This document shows, piece by piece, positions 1-10,355 of a stretch of DNA of 64,000 bases. Position 1 is the first letter of the stretch, and each line of letters starts with the position of its first letter. The translations under genes and the position numbers were made by a program. The notes beneath the pieces are model-generated. The model made no database searches, was not told where the DNA came from, and saw only the letters and a list, made by a program, of their open reading frames with translations. Source of the DNA: Apoda limacodes (taxonomy: Eukaryota; Arthropoda; Insecta; Lepidoptera; Limacodidae); the NCBI GenBank assembly GCA_946406115.1, contig OX291542.1, forward strand, positions 4,178,959 through 4,242,958, in the 5' to 3' direction.

Positions 1-2310
1 CTCATGTATTGGCTCTGAGCTATGGAATCTCTCAGCTGGTACTTTCTCCAACGAGAATACCAGATATACAGGACCATACGAGCTCCTTACTGGACCTTCT
101 GCTGACTACACGTCCGGACGGATACTCCGTCTCAGTGGATGCGCCTCTTGGCTCCTCGGACCACTGTCTCGTTCGGACTCAAATGTCAACCCAATCCTTC
201 TGTGCCAACTAATTGGCGTCATGTGCGGCACTATAAGTCGGCGGACTGGGATGGATTGCGAGAATTTTGTGCATCGTACCCGTGGAAGCAGCTCTGCTTT
301 AGCTCAGATAATCCTGACGTCTGCGCAGCCGAAGTCACTCAGACAATCCTCGCTGGTATGGAATGTTTGATTCCTAACGTGCGAGTAGCTGCCCAAGTCA
401 AAAAACGACCGTGGTTTAATAGGTCTTGCAGAGAAGCTAAAATTCTTAAGCAAACTGCGTATGAGGCTTGGACCACGGCTCGTAATAATAAGGATCCGAA
501 TATTTCTGAGTTAAAACGCAAATTAAATTCTGCCTCGAGGTTCAGTAAGAAAGCAACTCCCAGAGCAAAATTCCAATTCATCGGCAAAATAGGTGGGTGA
601 CTTGCGAGCTATCCTTCTGGGAGTCTTGCTCTCTGGTCGCTTACTAAAGCTGCTGAGGGGAACTTCTGCCAGTCGTCGTTACCACCACTGCGAAAGACCG
701 ATGGTGACTTGGCCCATAGTGCAAAAGATAAAGCCGATTTATTGTGCAGTCTCTTTGCCTCCAACTCGAATATAAACGACGAAGGCGCTGTACCACCTAC
801 TTAACCGTGGTACGGCAAGACCATGCCGGAAATCTCTATAACACAGCGAGAGGTCCGGCGGGCTTTGCTTTCCCCAGACGTTCATAAGTCGAGTGGGCCA
901 GACGGTATACCAGCAGTGGTGCTTAAGCAGTGTGCTCCTGAGTTATGTCCTGTACTAGGCAATTTCTGTCTTCATGGAAGACTTCGAATGTGCACCCGGT
1001 GCCCAAAAAAGGCGATAGATCAGATCCATCGAATTACAGGCCTATCGATATTACCTCTCTCCTCTCCAAGGTTATGGAGCGTGTGATCAACACACAGGTT
1101 TTGAGATACCTAGAAAAACACCACCTGATCAGCGACCGTCAATATGGCTTTCGCCATGGTCGCTCGACTGGTGACCTACTAGTGTATCTCACATACCGAT
1201 GGGCACTAGCCATTGAGAGTCAGGGGGGGGGGCATTAGCATGTAGCCTAGACATAGCGAAGGCGTTCGATCGGGTCTGGTACCGGGGGTCCAGGGGTGGG
1301 GGTCTGGTTCTATCGAAGTTGCCACCGTACAGAGTGCCCGAGGGTTTGTGCAAATGGGTGGCTAGCTTTTTGTCCGGCAGACGCATACGAGCCGTAGTTG
1401 ACGGTAGTTGCTCTGATAGCATGGACATTAATGCTAGTGTCCCGCAAGGCTCTGTGCTGGCTCCTACGCTGTTTCTACTGCACATCAATGATATGTTGGA
1501 CATCAACAACATACATTGCTATGCAGATGACAGTACTACGTTCCGTTGTGGAGGAAAAACGTGAAGAACTTGTGTCTCAATTAGAGATCGGTCTGTCCAA
1601 GGTCTCTGACTGGGGACGTGAAAACTTGGTCCGATTCAACCCTTCAAAGACACAAGTCTGCGCGTTCACCGCTAAGAAAACCCCATTAAATTTGGTCCTA
1701 CAATTCCAGAACACTCCCCTCTCCATATCCAAGAGCATTGGGATCCTTGGTGTTGACATCTCCAGCGATGTTCAGTTCCGAGATCATTTGCTAGACAAGG
1801 TAAAGCTGGCGTCCAAAAAACTTGGTGTACTCAACAGAGAGAAGCAATACTTCACGTCGTGGCAAAGTTTGCTGCCTTACAAGTCGCAAGACCGGCCCCA
1901 TATGGAGTACTGCTGCCATCTCTGGGTGGGTGCACCCGGATACCAGCTTGGCCCTTTTGACTCGGTTCAACGACGGGCTGTGAGAATTGTCGACGATCCC
2001 AAACTCACTTGCGGTATCGAGCCCTTAAGTCTGAGGAGAGACTTTGCCTCCCTGTGTGTGTTCTACCGCTTGAACAATGGTTTGTGTTCTGAGAAATTGT
2101 TCGAAATTATGCCCACGGCTACTTTCTACCATCGCACCGCTCGCCATCGGCAGGGAATTCATTCTCACACTTTAGAACCGAAATGGTCGCGTACAGTGCG
2201 GTTTCAGAGAAACTTTCTCCCGCGAACGCTTGGGTTGTGGAATGCGCTTCTTGCCAAGATTTTCTCTAAGGACTACAATACAGTATGGGGTAAAAAAGAA
2301 GTAAAAAAAA
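1..2310 (+). mobile_element. LINE-A copy 1: decayed APE-type non-LTR retrotransposon, 5' end outside window
   Basis: The window opens inside the endonuclease domain; the SDH catalytic motif (GSSDHCLV) is at about 150-175. The reverse transcriptase follows: FRHGRSTGDLL near 1150-1180, AKAFDRVW near 1257, the VPQGS box at 1439-1455, YADDST at 1519-1536, then the C-terminal part to about 2290. Compared with the better copy at 43959-46988 it is dead. It has a TGA at 598, a TAA at 802-804, a 31-nt deletion at an ACT microhomology near 957, an enlarged G run at 1226-1234, a scrambled stretch at 1280-1315 and a 35-nt deletion just after YADDST. The normal 3' end is missing; homology stops at an A-rich run near 2300. 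The clade is not settled: motifs fit the Jockey/CR1 group. Confidence 0.9.
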
Positions 2311-2756
2311 AAACTATATTCGAGTCATTAATTCTAGTAAATAGTAAATTCAGAATAAAAGAACATAGAGATGTTGTTGCACTTTCAGTTGAAATATTAA
2401 TTGAAGTGTCTAGTGTTAAACTTGAAAAATATATAATTGTCTTGTCTATAGGCCACATTCTACAAATTACTCTAAGTTTGAAAACGTAAAGGAGAATGTG
2501 CTTAAGCTAGTCACTAGAAGCAAAAAAAAAAAAAAATGATTATAGCGTAGGTTTACTTATTGACTCTATTTAAGAGGCTGACCAACGCCAAGTGACACTT
2601 TTAAAATGGAAAAAATCAATTCATGTTTAAAATAACGATTCCAAGTCCGAAAGCAAATGCTTTCCTAAATAGTGAGTTTTGGCCAGCTGGTTTAGTATTT
2701 CGTAGGTAGAGAGAACGTAACGTTAAGCGTCAAACCGGTAAAAATAATTAATCAAC
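2310..2756. other. AT-rich spacer between two LINE remnants, nothing recognised
   Basis: The frame of LINE-A copy 1 stays open to 2489 by chance after homology ends near 2300. There is an A13 run at 2523-2536. No further protein or repeat similarity was recognised. Confidence 0.4.
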
Positions 2757-3480
2757 ATGGATAGTACACCTAAACAGAGAATACGCCTAGTTACGTTTAA
2801 TTGCAAAAACATTAAGCGGTCTTTACATGATGTTCCTGAAATCTGTAAGTCTGCGGACATAGTCGCCGTACAGGAGACTTGGCTCCTGCAGTCTCCTGCC
2901 GCACGACCTCAACTTCTTGAATGAAGTCGATAGTGATTTCGCGTTTACTGCGAAATCATCCGTGGATACGTCGTGTGGAATCCTGCGCGGTAGACCATAT
3001 GGTGGTGTTGCCCTGTTGTGGCGTAAATCAATGTTCACCAATGTAACAACTGGAGACTGTCAAAATGATAGAATTTCTGCTATTAGGATAACCGACCCTT
3101 TGTTTACGTGTACAATCCTATGTGCCTTGTGACAACCAGGACAATCTTGTCGAGTTTTGTAGTTGCCTGGGTATGATAAACGCTATTGCGTCTAGCCGTC
3201 GGTGTCTCGTTGCACAGAGGGCTCGTAAAAGGGGTGATTGGTTGGAACTTTCATGTGAGTAAGGCTCATCAGGAAGCGCGACGGTCTTTTAGGTGCTGGA
3301 TGTTGGCAGGCAAACCCTCCGCAGGGTTGGCTTATGATAACATGCGAGCCACGCGTAGTTATCTTAAGAATAAATTAAAATGATGCCAGGCTAATGAGGA
3401 CAAGATAAAAATGGATATCCTTACATTACACAAAAAAGCTAAAGATTTTAAGAAATTTTGGACAGGACTTCGATGAAATT
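2757..3480 (+). mobile_element. CR1/L2-like LINE fragment, endonuclease region
   Basis: A reading frame opens at ATG 2757 with an AP-endonuclease N-terminus (RLVTFNCKNIKRSL, then DIVAVQETWLL with the catalytic Glu). It shifts frame near 2890 and continues as a second frame with GRPYGGVALLWRK, typical of this endonuclease. From 3186 a third piece (KAHQEARRSF, AGKPSAGLAYDNM) matches the linker between endonuclease and reverse transcriptase, so the catalytic C-terminal half of the endonuclease is deleted. The element is inactive and has no reverse transcriptase here. Confidence 0.75.
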
Positions 3481-3484
3481 TTGC

Positions 3485-4275
3485 ATACTTACTAAGCTCG
3501 TACCAGGGGTACAACCTAGAGGTGGAGGTGAAAAATTGAAAAATTTTCAAAATGATACCCATTTTTTTTTTTTTTTTTTTTTGAGTTTTGAAAGTCGCAG
3601 ACAACGAATTTGATGTTCATTTTGATGTTATCACCTCTTGGCATATGCAGGATGTGCACCTGAAGGTGGACAGTAGGGTGGAACTTGAAAAATTAAGTGA
3701 AAGTTTAATTACTAATTTATATTGAACATAATATCTTTCTCCAAGTTCTCATCACCCAACTTATGAAACTTGGGTAATAAACTATAAAAAATCAATTAAA
3801 TTATCACTAAAAATTATAAAATAAAAAAAGTAAGAAAATATTTTTTTAAAAAACTTGCTTTTCTTAAAACTGTAGAATCATATAAAAATTCAATCTAACC
3901 GACAATTGGACTAAAAAGTAAAAAATATTTTATCAAAATAAATATAAAAAAATTTATATCCACGTACGACTGCAAGAAAAGCAAGGCGTGCGCACCCACA
4001 CACAATCACTTGATAAACTCTCAATTAATATCTTATTTATCGATTTCAGTGAATAAAACTCACTTTTACTCACTGAGTGAATAAAACCATTTTGAATTAG
4101 GGAACAATTGTTTTAATTGTTATTTTGGTTGTTGTATGTCATTTTTCTCTTATCACCCGGTAATAATTACCGAATACTTATATACCAAAATGTGATAATA
4201 GTACTTTTTATTTTCTCACAGTCAATATTAAGAAATAGAGTATACAAAACGTGAAAAGAAAAATCATCTGGGTCC
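3485..4275. other. AT-rich spacer, nothing recognised
   Basis: Holds a T18 run at 3565-3582 and short low-complexity A/T tracts. I see no coding or structured repeat signal up to the hAT target-site duplication at 4276. Confidence 0.4.
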
Positions 4276-4283
4276 TTTGTAAC

Positions 4284-5356
4284 TAGGAATTGCAATCCCG
4301 CACCTCATTTAATCCCGCGGGATTGATATGCGGGAGTACTCAATCCCGCGCGGGATAACGCGGGATCCCGCATGTTTAAAATTATGTTATAAAATCAAAT
4401 TGAAACTACAGATTTTTGTGTAAAAATCGACTTTTATTAATAATTTCTTACATTAAGCAACAGAAATTATTTCTTTTCTATCAAGTATCAGTAATTAGTA
4501 ATCTATTTTATGAGATTCATCTTTAAATTTTTGGCATAGTTAATCTTATCTTATCATCTTTAAATTTTTGTTTAATTTTACCTTTACCCCTAACAACAGT
4601 TTTATATTTTTTAATTCAGTCTTATATACTAATAATAATAATCAAATCATAACTTTCTCTTACATGCCATTACTATGATATCAACCTATGGTAAAAAATT
4701 TTAAAAATACCCTCTTAAGAGAATACAATGCCGAGCGCCTCTCAGCGTGCTTCATACAAACGAATTTTTCACTTTTTTTGACACTTGCTGATAAAATACC
4801 ACAAAATTTTGAAGACATGTTTTAGTAATATTTATTACTCTTAGTAATATTTACTACTCTAGGTCTGCAGAGTGTCAGTTTTCTGTTCTGTTAAATTTTA
4901 TAGTTCAAAAGTTTTACAAGATTCTAGTTTCTTAAACAAATAGTTTAAAAAATATTAAATTTTACAAAATTTTGGAAAACCACAAACATATATATTCGGC
5001 TTCGGATTATGACTAAGGAATTTCACAGTGATTGATCAGTAAATGTCAAAAACAAATGAGAAATTCGTTTGTATGAAGCCCGTTGCGACGCGCCGCGAAT
5101 CGTATCCTCTTGAGAAGCAAATGGTATTTGTTGTAGCGCCATATTAAACGCCGGACGGTGAATACGAAAGCAAAACACTCGTCTCCTACAGAAAGACGTG
5201 CGCAGGCGCAGCGCAGTGCCATTTATGAACAACTGAAACGTCGCACTCGTGCCAAATTTTCCATTTTCGGGATCCGTGGATCCGCACTTTGAAGGTGCGG
5301 GATCCCGCAGGTTAATAAAAGCAGCGGGATCCCGTTTTGCGGGATTGTAATTCCTA
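4284..5356. mobile_element. Non-autonomous hAT element with 8-bp target duplication
   Basis: The ends are inverted: TAGGAATTGCAATCCCGCA at 4284-4302 against the complement of TGCGGGATTGTAATTCCTA at 5338-5356, one mismatch in 19. They are flanked by an identical octamer TTTGTAAC at 4276-4283 and 5357-5364. An 8-bp duplication is diagnostic of the hAT superfamily. Subterminal blocks are rich in GCGGGATCCCGC motifs at both ends, as expected for transposase-binding sites. It is 1073 bp with no transposase. A second, internally deleted relative lies at 39095-39710. A separate MITE (4714-5114) is embedded in it. Confidence 0.88.
4714..5114 (-). mobile_element. TTAA-bounded MITE nested inside the hAT element
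   Basis: Long terminal inverted repeats of about 60 bp start CTTAAGAG-ATAC and end GTATCCTCTTGAG. The interior is the reverse complement of the copy at 49078-49448 (for example AAGACATGTTTTAGTAAT and TAGGTCTGCAG). The right-hand TTAA has mutated to TTGA. Other copies: 34221-34992, part of 39181-39440, and a stub near 43888-43905. TTAA at both edges recalls piggyBac-type insertion, but the terminal bases GAGGATAC are not the usual piggyBac CCY start. Confidence 0.75.
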
Positions 5357-5890
5357 TTTGTAACCCTCGCTCCGCTCAGGCTTCTACTTCGCTGCTCTCG
5401 GGAACTTAGTCCCTCGAATAAAATTCCCTTTATTTCCACTGGTTGTATAATCGCATAAATTACCTACTTAGTTTATTTTTATCAAAAATTAAAATTTTTT
5501 GTTTATCAGTTTTTAAGTTTTAAATTTTGCTTTTTGATGCATTTTTTTTTCACTTTGCCAGGAATTAAATGTATGTCATAATTAATTAGAGGACCATATA
5601 AGAATTCTTTTCAATAAAAATATTAGGTCTCTATATCACAGTATAACGGGCTAAATAGTTGCTATTATTTTTTTACAGGCGTTATTATTATTTGAAAATA
5701 CTAGCTTTTGACCGAAAATAGTTCACGTTGACCTATTTCAGATGCTAGTTATTCTCCCTGCTTAGTTTCATTAAAATCAATTAAGTGATTTAGACGTTAT
5801 AGATAGCAGGCATAAAAGTAGGGATAAAAAGATTAGATGTAGGAATGAAAATATTAAGTACTTGGTATTTTTACGTTAATTAGGTATGTC

Positions 5891-6131
5891 GGCTGGCTCC
5901 GAAGCTCAGTGGGTGATGACTTGACTGTTGAATCGAGGGGCGTGGGTTCGATACCCAACAAGACAAACAATTATGTGATGAACAGTTGTGTTTATCTTAA
6001 CATTGGGTATTTTCCATATATAATATGTAAGTATTTTCAAAAAATATATTTATATATGTGTACCTATTTTATCCGTTTTTCTTAGTTTAGAACCGGATAG
6101 CGAATGTAAAGTCCAAAAATATTTATTTATT
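5891..6131 (+). mobile_element. tRNA-derived SINE
   Basis: The tRNA-like head has an A box (AAGCTCAGTGGGTGATG) and a good B box (GGGTTCGATACCC at 5944-5956). The body and the end TGTTTATCTTAACATTGGG...AGTCCAAAAATATTTATTT are shared with the SINEs at 8545-8808 and 52494-52761. No clean target duplication was found. Confidence 0.75.
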
Positions 6132-6164
6132 ATGTGTACATGGTGTGACATAGGTTGCTATTAA

Positions 6165-6770
6165 GTGCTGAGCCCTAAAAATTAACAAGTGCACCTAAAA
6201 CATACCAAATATTTAACTATAAGCAGGCGGGATTCATTTTAATGCAAGTTCCAATAGTAGTACTAATTGCTCAAACCGTAGTACTAATTGCTCAAACCGT
6301 AGTACTAATTGCTCAAACCGTAGTACTGATTGCTCAAACCCTAGTACTAATTGCTCAAACCGTAGTACTGATTGCTCAAACCGTAGTACTGATTGCTCAA
6401 ACCGTAGTACTAATTGCTCAAACCCTAGTACTAATTGCTCAAACCGTAGTACTAATTGCTCAAACCGTAGTACTGATTGCTCAAACCCTAGTACTAATTG
6501 CTCAAACCGTAGTACTGATTGCTCAAACCGTAGTACTGATTGCTCAAACCCTAGTACTAATTGCTCAAACCGTAGTACTGATTGCTCAAACCGTAGTACT
6601 GATTGCTCAAACCCTAGTACTAATTGCTCAAACCCTAGTACTAATTGCTCAAACCCTAGTACTAATTGCTCAAACCGTAGTGCCTAGTTACCTTAAAATG
6701 AGTTCCATCTGCTTATAGTTAAAATATTTGGTAAGTTTAAGGTGCACTTGTTTATTTCTTTTTAGTTCTT
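6165..6770. mobile_element. Long-TIR MITE with a 21-bp minisatellite core
   Basis: Left arm 6172-6246 and right arm 6692-6766 are reverse complements along about 70 bp with few mismatches (AACAAGTGCACCT, ACCAAATATTT, AACTATAAGCAG). The whole interior between them is a tandem array. No transposase. Foldback or MITE-like elements with minisatellite cores are known in insects and molluscs; the superfamily here is undetermined because no target duplication is evident. Confidence 0.7.
6257..6681. repeat. 21-bp minisatellite, 20 units, with 63-bp higher-order pattern
   Basis: The unit is GTAGTACTAATTGCTCAAAC plus C. Twenty full units run without indels and vary at two sites: AACCG/AACCC before TAG, and CTAAT/CTGAT. 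From about unit 9 to unit 17 the variants recur every three units, giving a 63-bp higher-order repeat. The 158-codon open frame across it (heptad V/L-V-L-I-A-Q-T) is a by-product of a 21-bp unit with no stop and is not called a gene. Confidence 0.92.
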
Positions 6771-7168
6771 AATGTTTTTGCAGTCGGATTTTTTATTTAT
6801 TCAATTATCTATTTCATTATATAAAAAAAAGAAAAATGGAATATGAAGTATTCTAAGTTTGAATGAAAGTTAGTATATGTTAGTAAATTTATTATTTATA
6901 CATATATATTGTGTTTGTTTTATCATAAACATCGAGTCTAAGAAACAGAAAAAAACTCCTCTTCCCCCCTTCCCCTGAAAAATCTAACAATTAGATCCTG
7001 GTGAGATGTTGGTCATATATATTAATATTTAAAATTCTAATTGACTTTTACTGATCTGAAATACTAATATATTTTGAAATCAGCTAAAGTTAATGTAGAA
7101 GCCATTTACCGTTTTTAACATTTTCATGAACAATCTGACAATAAGACCCCATAAGTAAATAAATTATC

Positions 7169-7295
7169 ATAATGTTTTACGGGGTTCTTACCGTGATAAG
7201 CCGAGGACATCAGCTCCAGATGTTTCGGTGCTGTGGCAAGCACCATGATCGCGGTATTACTAATCCACACATCCGCAGACCCCGTAAAACATTAT
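7169..7295. mobile_element. 127-bp micro-MITE with perfect 17-bp inverted ends
   Basis: ATAATGTTTTACGGGGT at 7169-7185 is the exact complement of 7279-7295. The interior (CGAGGACATCAGCTCCAGAT, GTGGCAAGCACCATGATC) is GC-richer than its surroundings. The target duplication is unclear because the flanks are TTATC and TTTTA. Confidence 0.6.
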
Positions 7296-7299
7296 TTTT

Positions 7300-7535
7300 A
7301 ATCTTAATATATATAAATCTCGTGTCACATTGTTTGTCCTCAATGGACTCCTAAACTACTGAACCGATTTTGATCAAACTTCGTAAATATCTGTTATTTG
7401 ATCCAACTTAAAAGATAGGATAGTTTTTATCTCGATATGTCAAGTGCGAGCCGGACTCGGGCACTATAGGTAAAAACCAACTTTCGCCGGGTACAGAGGG
7501 ACGGCAGCGGAACAACGTTCGCCGGGACAGCTAGT
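7300..7535 (+). repeat. Helitron-like or RTE-like dispersed repeat ending GCTAGT
   Basis: It starts TATATATAAATCTCGTGTCA and ends ACGTTCGCCGGGACAGCTAGT. CTAGT with a short hairpin just upstream is how lepidopteran non-autonomous Helitrons typically end. Only the family resemblance is seen; there is no coding part. Confidence 0.5.
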
Positions 7536-7799
7536 AGTGATATAAACCGTTAATCCTTAAAACAATACGTAAATAAAATAATATGATTTGGAGTGCAAAA
7601 TACATAAAAAATTATGAATAGTAATTAGCTTTATTAAAATTAATAATAAAATTAATAGAAAAAGTATTCAACTTTTCTAAACTTACTTATATATTTAAAG
7701 AAATATTTTCTCCATTGATTACCATTTCTTAGCATTACCTGAAAAAATCGTCATTACATTACATAAGTACAAGAAAAAATATGAATTTAGCTAATTAGG

Positions 7800-8530
7800 T
7801 ACATAAAATCCATAATATTATTATAAATGCAAAAGTAACTCTGTCTCTCTGTGACAGATTTTAAAACATTAGCTGGCGGGACGGAGATACATAGTTTGTG
7901 TGAAACAGACTTTAAAAGCTTAACTGGAAGGACTGAGAGAGACAGCAGCGGAGCGTAGTAAGTAGGTAACAAATGGGCTATGTTCAATAAAATCGTAGGC
8001 TAATCAAAAAAAAATGTTATTGAAATAGCCCAAGTTCTGTTCTAAAAATAGTGACAATACTATGTTTATCGTTATCTCTCTGTTTAATGCCTCAGCAATA
8101 ATTTAACTTTAAAAAACCTAAGAAAGTCTTACTTTCTAAGTTCTTGCCTTATTTAGTAAGGATGCACTATACTAATCATAATGAAGTTTTAAATTTTTGT
8201 TACATAATATCTAGAATAAACTACTGCTGCGAACATGGCAGAATGAGTGAAGAAGAATTCGTTACCCAGGCTGGGAAGTCATAATATGACAGTTTTCAAA
8301 CTTTTATTTTTGCAACTTCTTGACTAAAGTAAGAAAGTTTACTTTAGCAACCTAAAGCTGTTGTCACAGTTTGTCCACGTGGTAGTCAGTTATAGAGGAT
8401 TGTTCTTAAGGGAACTTTTAGATTTTGTTTGTGTGCCTTTGTCCTTCTCGTCCCTTCAACTATATCTACGCCAAATTTCAGTCCAAAAGGACAAACAAAC
8501 AAACGCACTTTCGCATTATATTATTATTCA
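7800..8530. repeat. Fragments of the TTATAATATTAG repeat family
   Basis: At about 7815-7850 the motif ATTATAAATGCAAAAGTAAC TCTGTC marks the reversed end of this family. At 8435-8530 the other orientation appears (CAAATTTCAGTCCAAAAGG, then ACGCACTTTCGCATTATATT). The 7850-8400 interval between them shows no other recognisable feature. These may be RTE LINE 3' ends or Helitron ends; the sequence does not decide. Confidence 0.45.
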
Positions 8531-8544
8531 TTATATATACATTA

Positions 8545-8808
8545 TAAATATAAATAAATATTTTTGGACATTACACTGCACCGTCTAGCCCCAAAGTAAG
8601 CAAAGCTTGTGTTATGGGTACCAGACGACGGATATAAATACATATATATTTCATTTTTTTTTTGTAAATACATACACATCATACATAAGTACACCCAGAC
8701 TCAAGACAAACACAAATGTTTAACATATAAATATTTGTCCAGTGCGGAAAGCGAACCCACACCCTCTGCACGGCAGTCCATCACACTACCAACTAGGCTG
8801 CGAGGGAG
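8545..8808 (-). mobile_element. tRNA-derived SINE, antisense
   Basis: On the minus strand the head reads CCTCGCAGCCTAGTTGGTAG (A box) and GGGTTCGCTTTCC (B box). The body (TTGTCTTGAGTCTGGGTGTA) and the 3' end (TAATGTCCAAAAATATTTAT) match the SINE at 52494-52761 closely. Its head lies 46 bp beyond the stop codon of the asparagine-rich gene, so the insertion sits in or just after that gene's 3' UTR. Confidence 0.82.
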
Positions 8809-8853
8809 TCATTATAGTATTATATAATATTAAGTATAGATAATACAGATTCA

Positions 8854-9967
8854 TTAAATACCTGAAACGTTTTCATTGTTCACATTGTTACGATTATTAA
8901 CATTGTTCTTGTTATTGGCTCTGTTCTCATTGTTGGCTAAATTTCTGTTAATGTTATCGTTGTCATTAGCATTTCCGTTAGCATTGCCATTTTTGTTTCC
9001 ATTATCATTGCGATTGCCATTGGCATTATCATTGCCATTAGCATTTTTGTTGCCGTTTCCGTTTCCGTTATCGTTGCCATTTCCATTACTGTTTCCGTCT
9101 CGGTTATCGTTACGGTTTCGGTTACCGTCAAGATTACGCCTTTTATCTGTTGTGACAAATTTTAACTTCAGTAAAAATTAAGTATTTGTTAATACACTAG
9201 TTTCTGAAACTATAATGTAGGTACTTGTAGACATTATGTCAATATTGAACAAATAGTAATACTTTATAAATTTAAATAATAATTATGAAAACTTGACAAT
9301 TTACATAAAGATTACAATATTGTACACTATTTGAATTGATCAATTATTTAAAAATTAACAAAACACTTACCAGACCCATGTTGACTAGCGCTGCTTTGGA
9401 TGAAGACAGCCTGTAAATTGTTAAATATGTTATCAAATCAAAAACGAAATGACAGATGGCGAAGGCTCCTTATACATTAAGTAATCGAAATTCAATTAGG
9501 TACTTTAATTTTACTATCTACCTGGTTTTATGTAACAATAACAAAAGTAGGAGGGTAACAAATAAATATTTAATTTGTTGGTTTTTGTCTAGAAAAAGGT
9601 ATCGTCAAAGACAATGCTTTGGTTGCTCCTAGTTCAATATACAACTATAATACTCAGTATAAAAATAATTTTAGAAAGCCATATGCGTATATTCATGGGA
9701 ATAAATTAAAAACTAAATATACTTAAACCTAGTAGGTATTTGATATTCCTTTAGCTTAAAACCGGACGGACTTAGTTAGACTACTTCTAATGTCATCTTA
9801 GAAGGATTCCATTTTTTTTTTGAGGAACCTTAAAACTTACTAATTTGAATGACATAAAGCATAATAAAATACAAGAAGGAAAATAAATCAAAAATAAATT
9901 ATAAAAACTTGTTTGCCACAATATAACTTACCAATATAGCAACACAAACAATCAAAATGGTCTTCAT
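8854..9967 (-). CDS. Secreted asparagine-rich repeat protein, 122 aa, three exons
   Basis: Join of 9932-9967, 9371-9410 and 8854-9146 (minus strand), 369 nt including TAA at 8854-8856. Both donors are GTAAGT and both acceptors CAG; phases are 0 and 1 and the frame is open throughout. Residues 1-21 form a signal peptide (MKTILIVCVAIL, then AVFIQSSAS) with likely cleavage before Gln22. From residue 30 the mature protein is almost pure repeat. Every even residue from 44 to 94 is Asn, alternating with Gly, Asp, Ala, Arg and Lys. Residues 97-118 change to an Asn-Asn-X pattern. In total 45 of 122 residues are Asn and the mature part has no Cys. A TATA box (TATATATAAGG, minus strand) at 10017-10027 lies 50-60 bp before the ATG. 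I do not recognise the family. Secretion is well supported; function is unknown. The strict dipeptide suggests an extended or disordered chain. Confidence 0.85.
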
Positions 9968-10016
9968 ATTGATGTTATTTAACGCAGAAACAGTAATAAT
10001 TACAATATTATTTATT

Positions 10017-10027
10017 CCTTATATATA
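10017..10027 (-). promoter_or_regulatory. TATA box of the asparagine-rich gene
   Basis: TATATATAAGG on the minus strand, about 50 bp upstream of the ATG at 9967, leaving room for a short 5' UTR of roughly 20-30 nt. Confidence 0.5.
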
Positions 10028-10355
10028 AAAAAACTCTATTGTTCTAATAAACTCATAGCTAACAAAAGCCTTTATATTAAGTTAAGTTATATTGTTTTAA
10101 AATTTAAACTCTTTTTGTGCTTATAATAGTGTATATTGTATTTTTTGTTGAATACAAAATGTTTTCTATGACATTGGTAAGCACTTGTTGCTTTACAAAT
10201 ACAATGAATACCGTAATAAAAAGCTTTGAAAATAAAAAGTTTTGAAAATAAAAAGTTTTAAAAGATTCCATATTTAAACCGTATTTAAAATAAATGAGGT
10301 TCTTTACAATGCAGGTTGTAGAGCTTCCGTCAAACTGTTTACAATTCAGTAGTCT

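Noticed and set aside
5023..5439. Minus-strand 138-codon frame at the right end of the hAT element
   Set aside because: It crosses the MITE edge, the hAT terminal repeat and the flank, so it cannot be a conserved gene.
6242..6718. 158-codon open frame of heptads (VVLIAQT) across the minisatellite
   Set aside because: A stop-free 21-bp unit is automatically open in a frame; there is no signal peptide, splice context or codon bias, and the unit belongs to a mobile element.
8937..9158. Minus-strand frame rich in Met-Thr-Glu-Thr
   Set aside because: Other frame of the same exon; it does not connect to the signal-peptide exons in phase.
8876..9181. Plus-strand Leu-rich frame of 101 codons over the asparagine-rich exon
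   Set aside because: It is the antisense shadow of the GGN/AAN codons of the real minus-strand gene and extends past its splice site.
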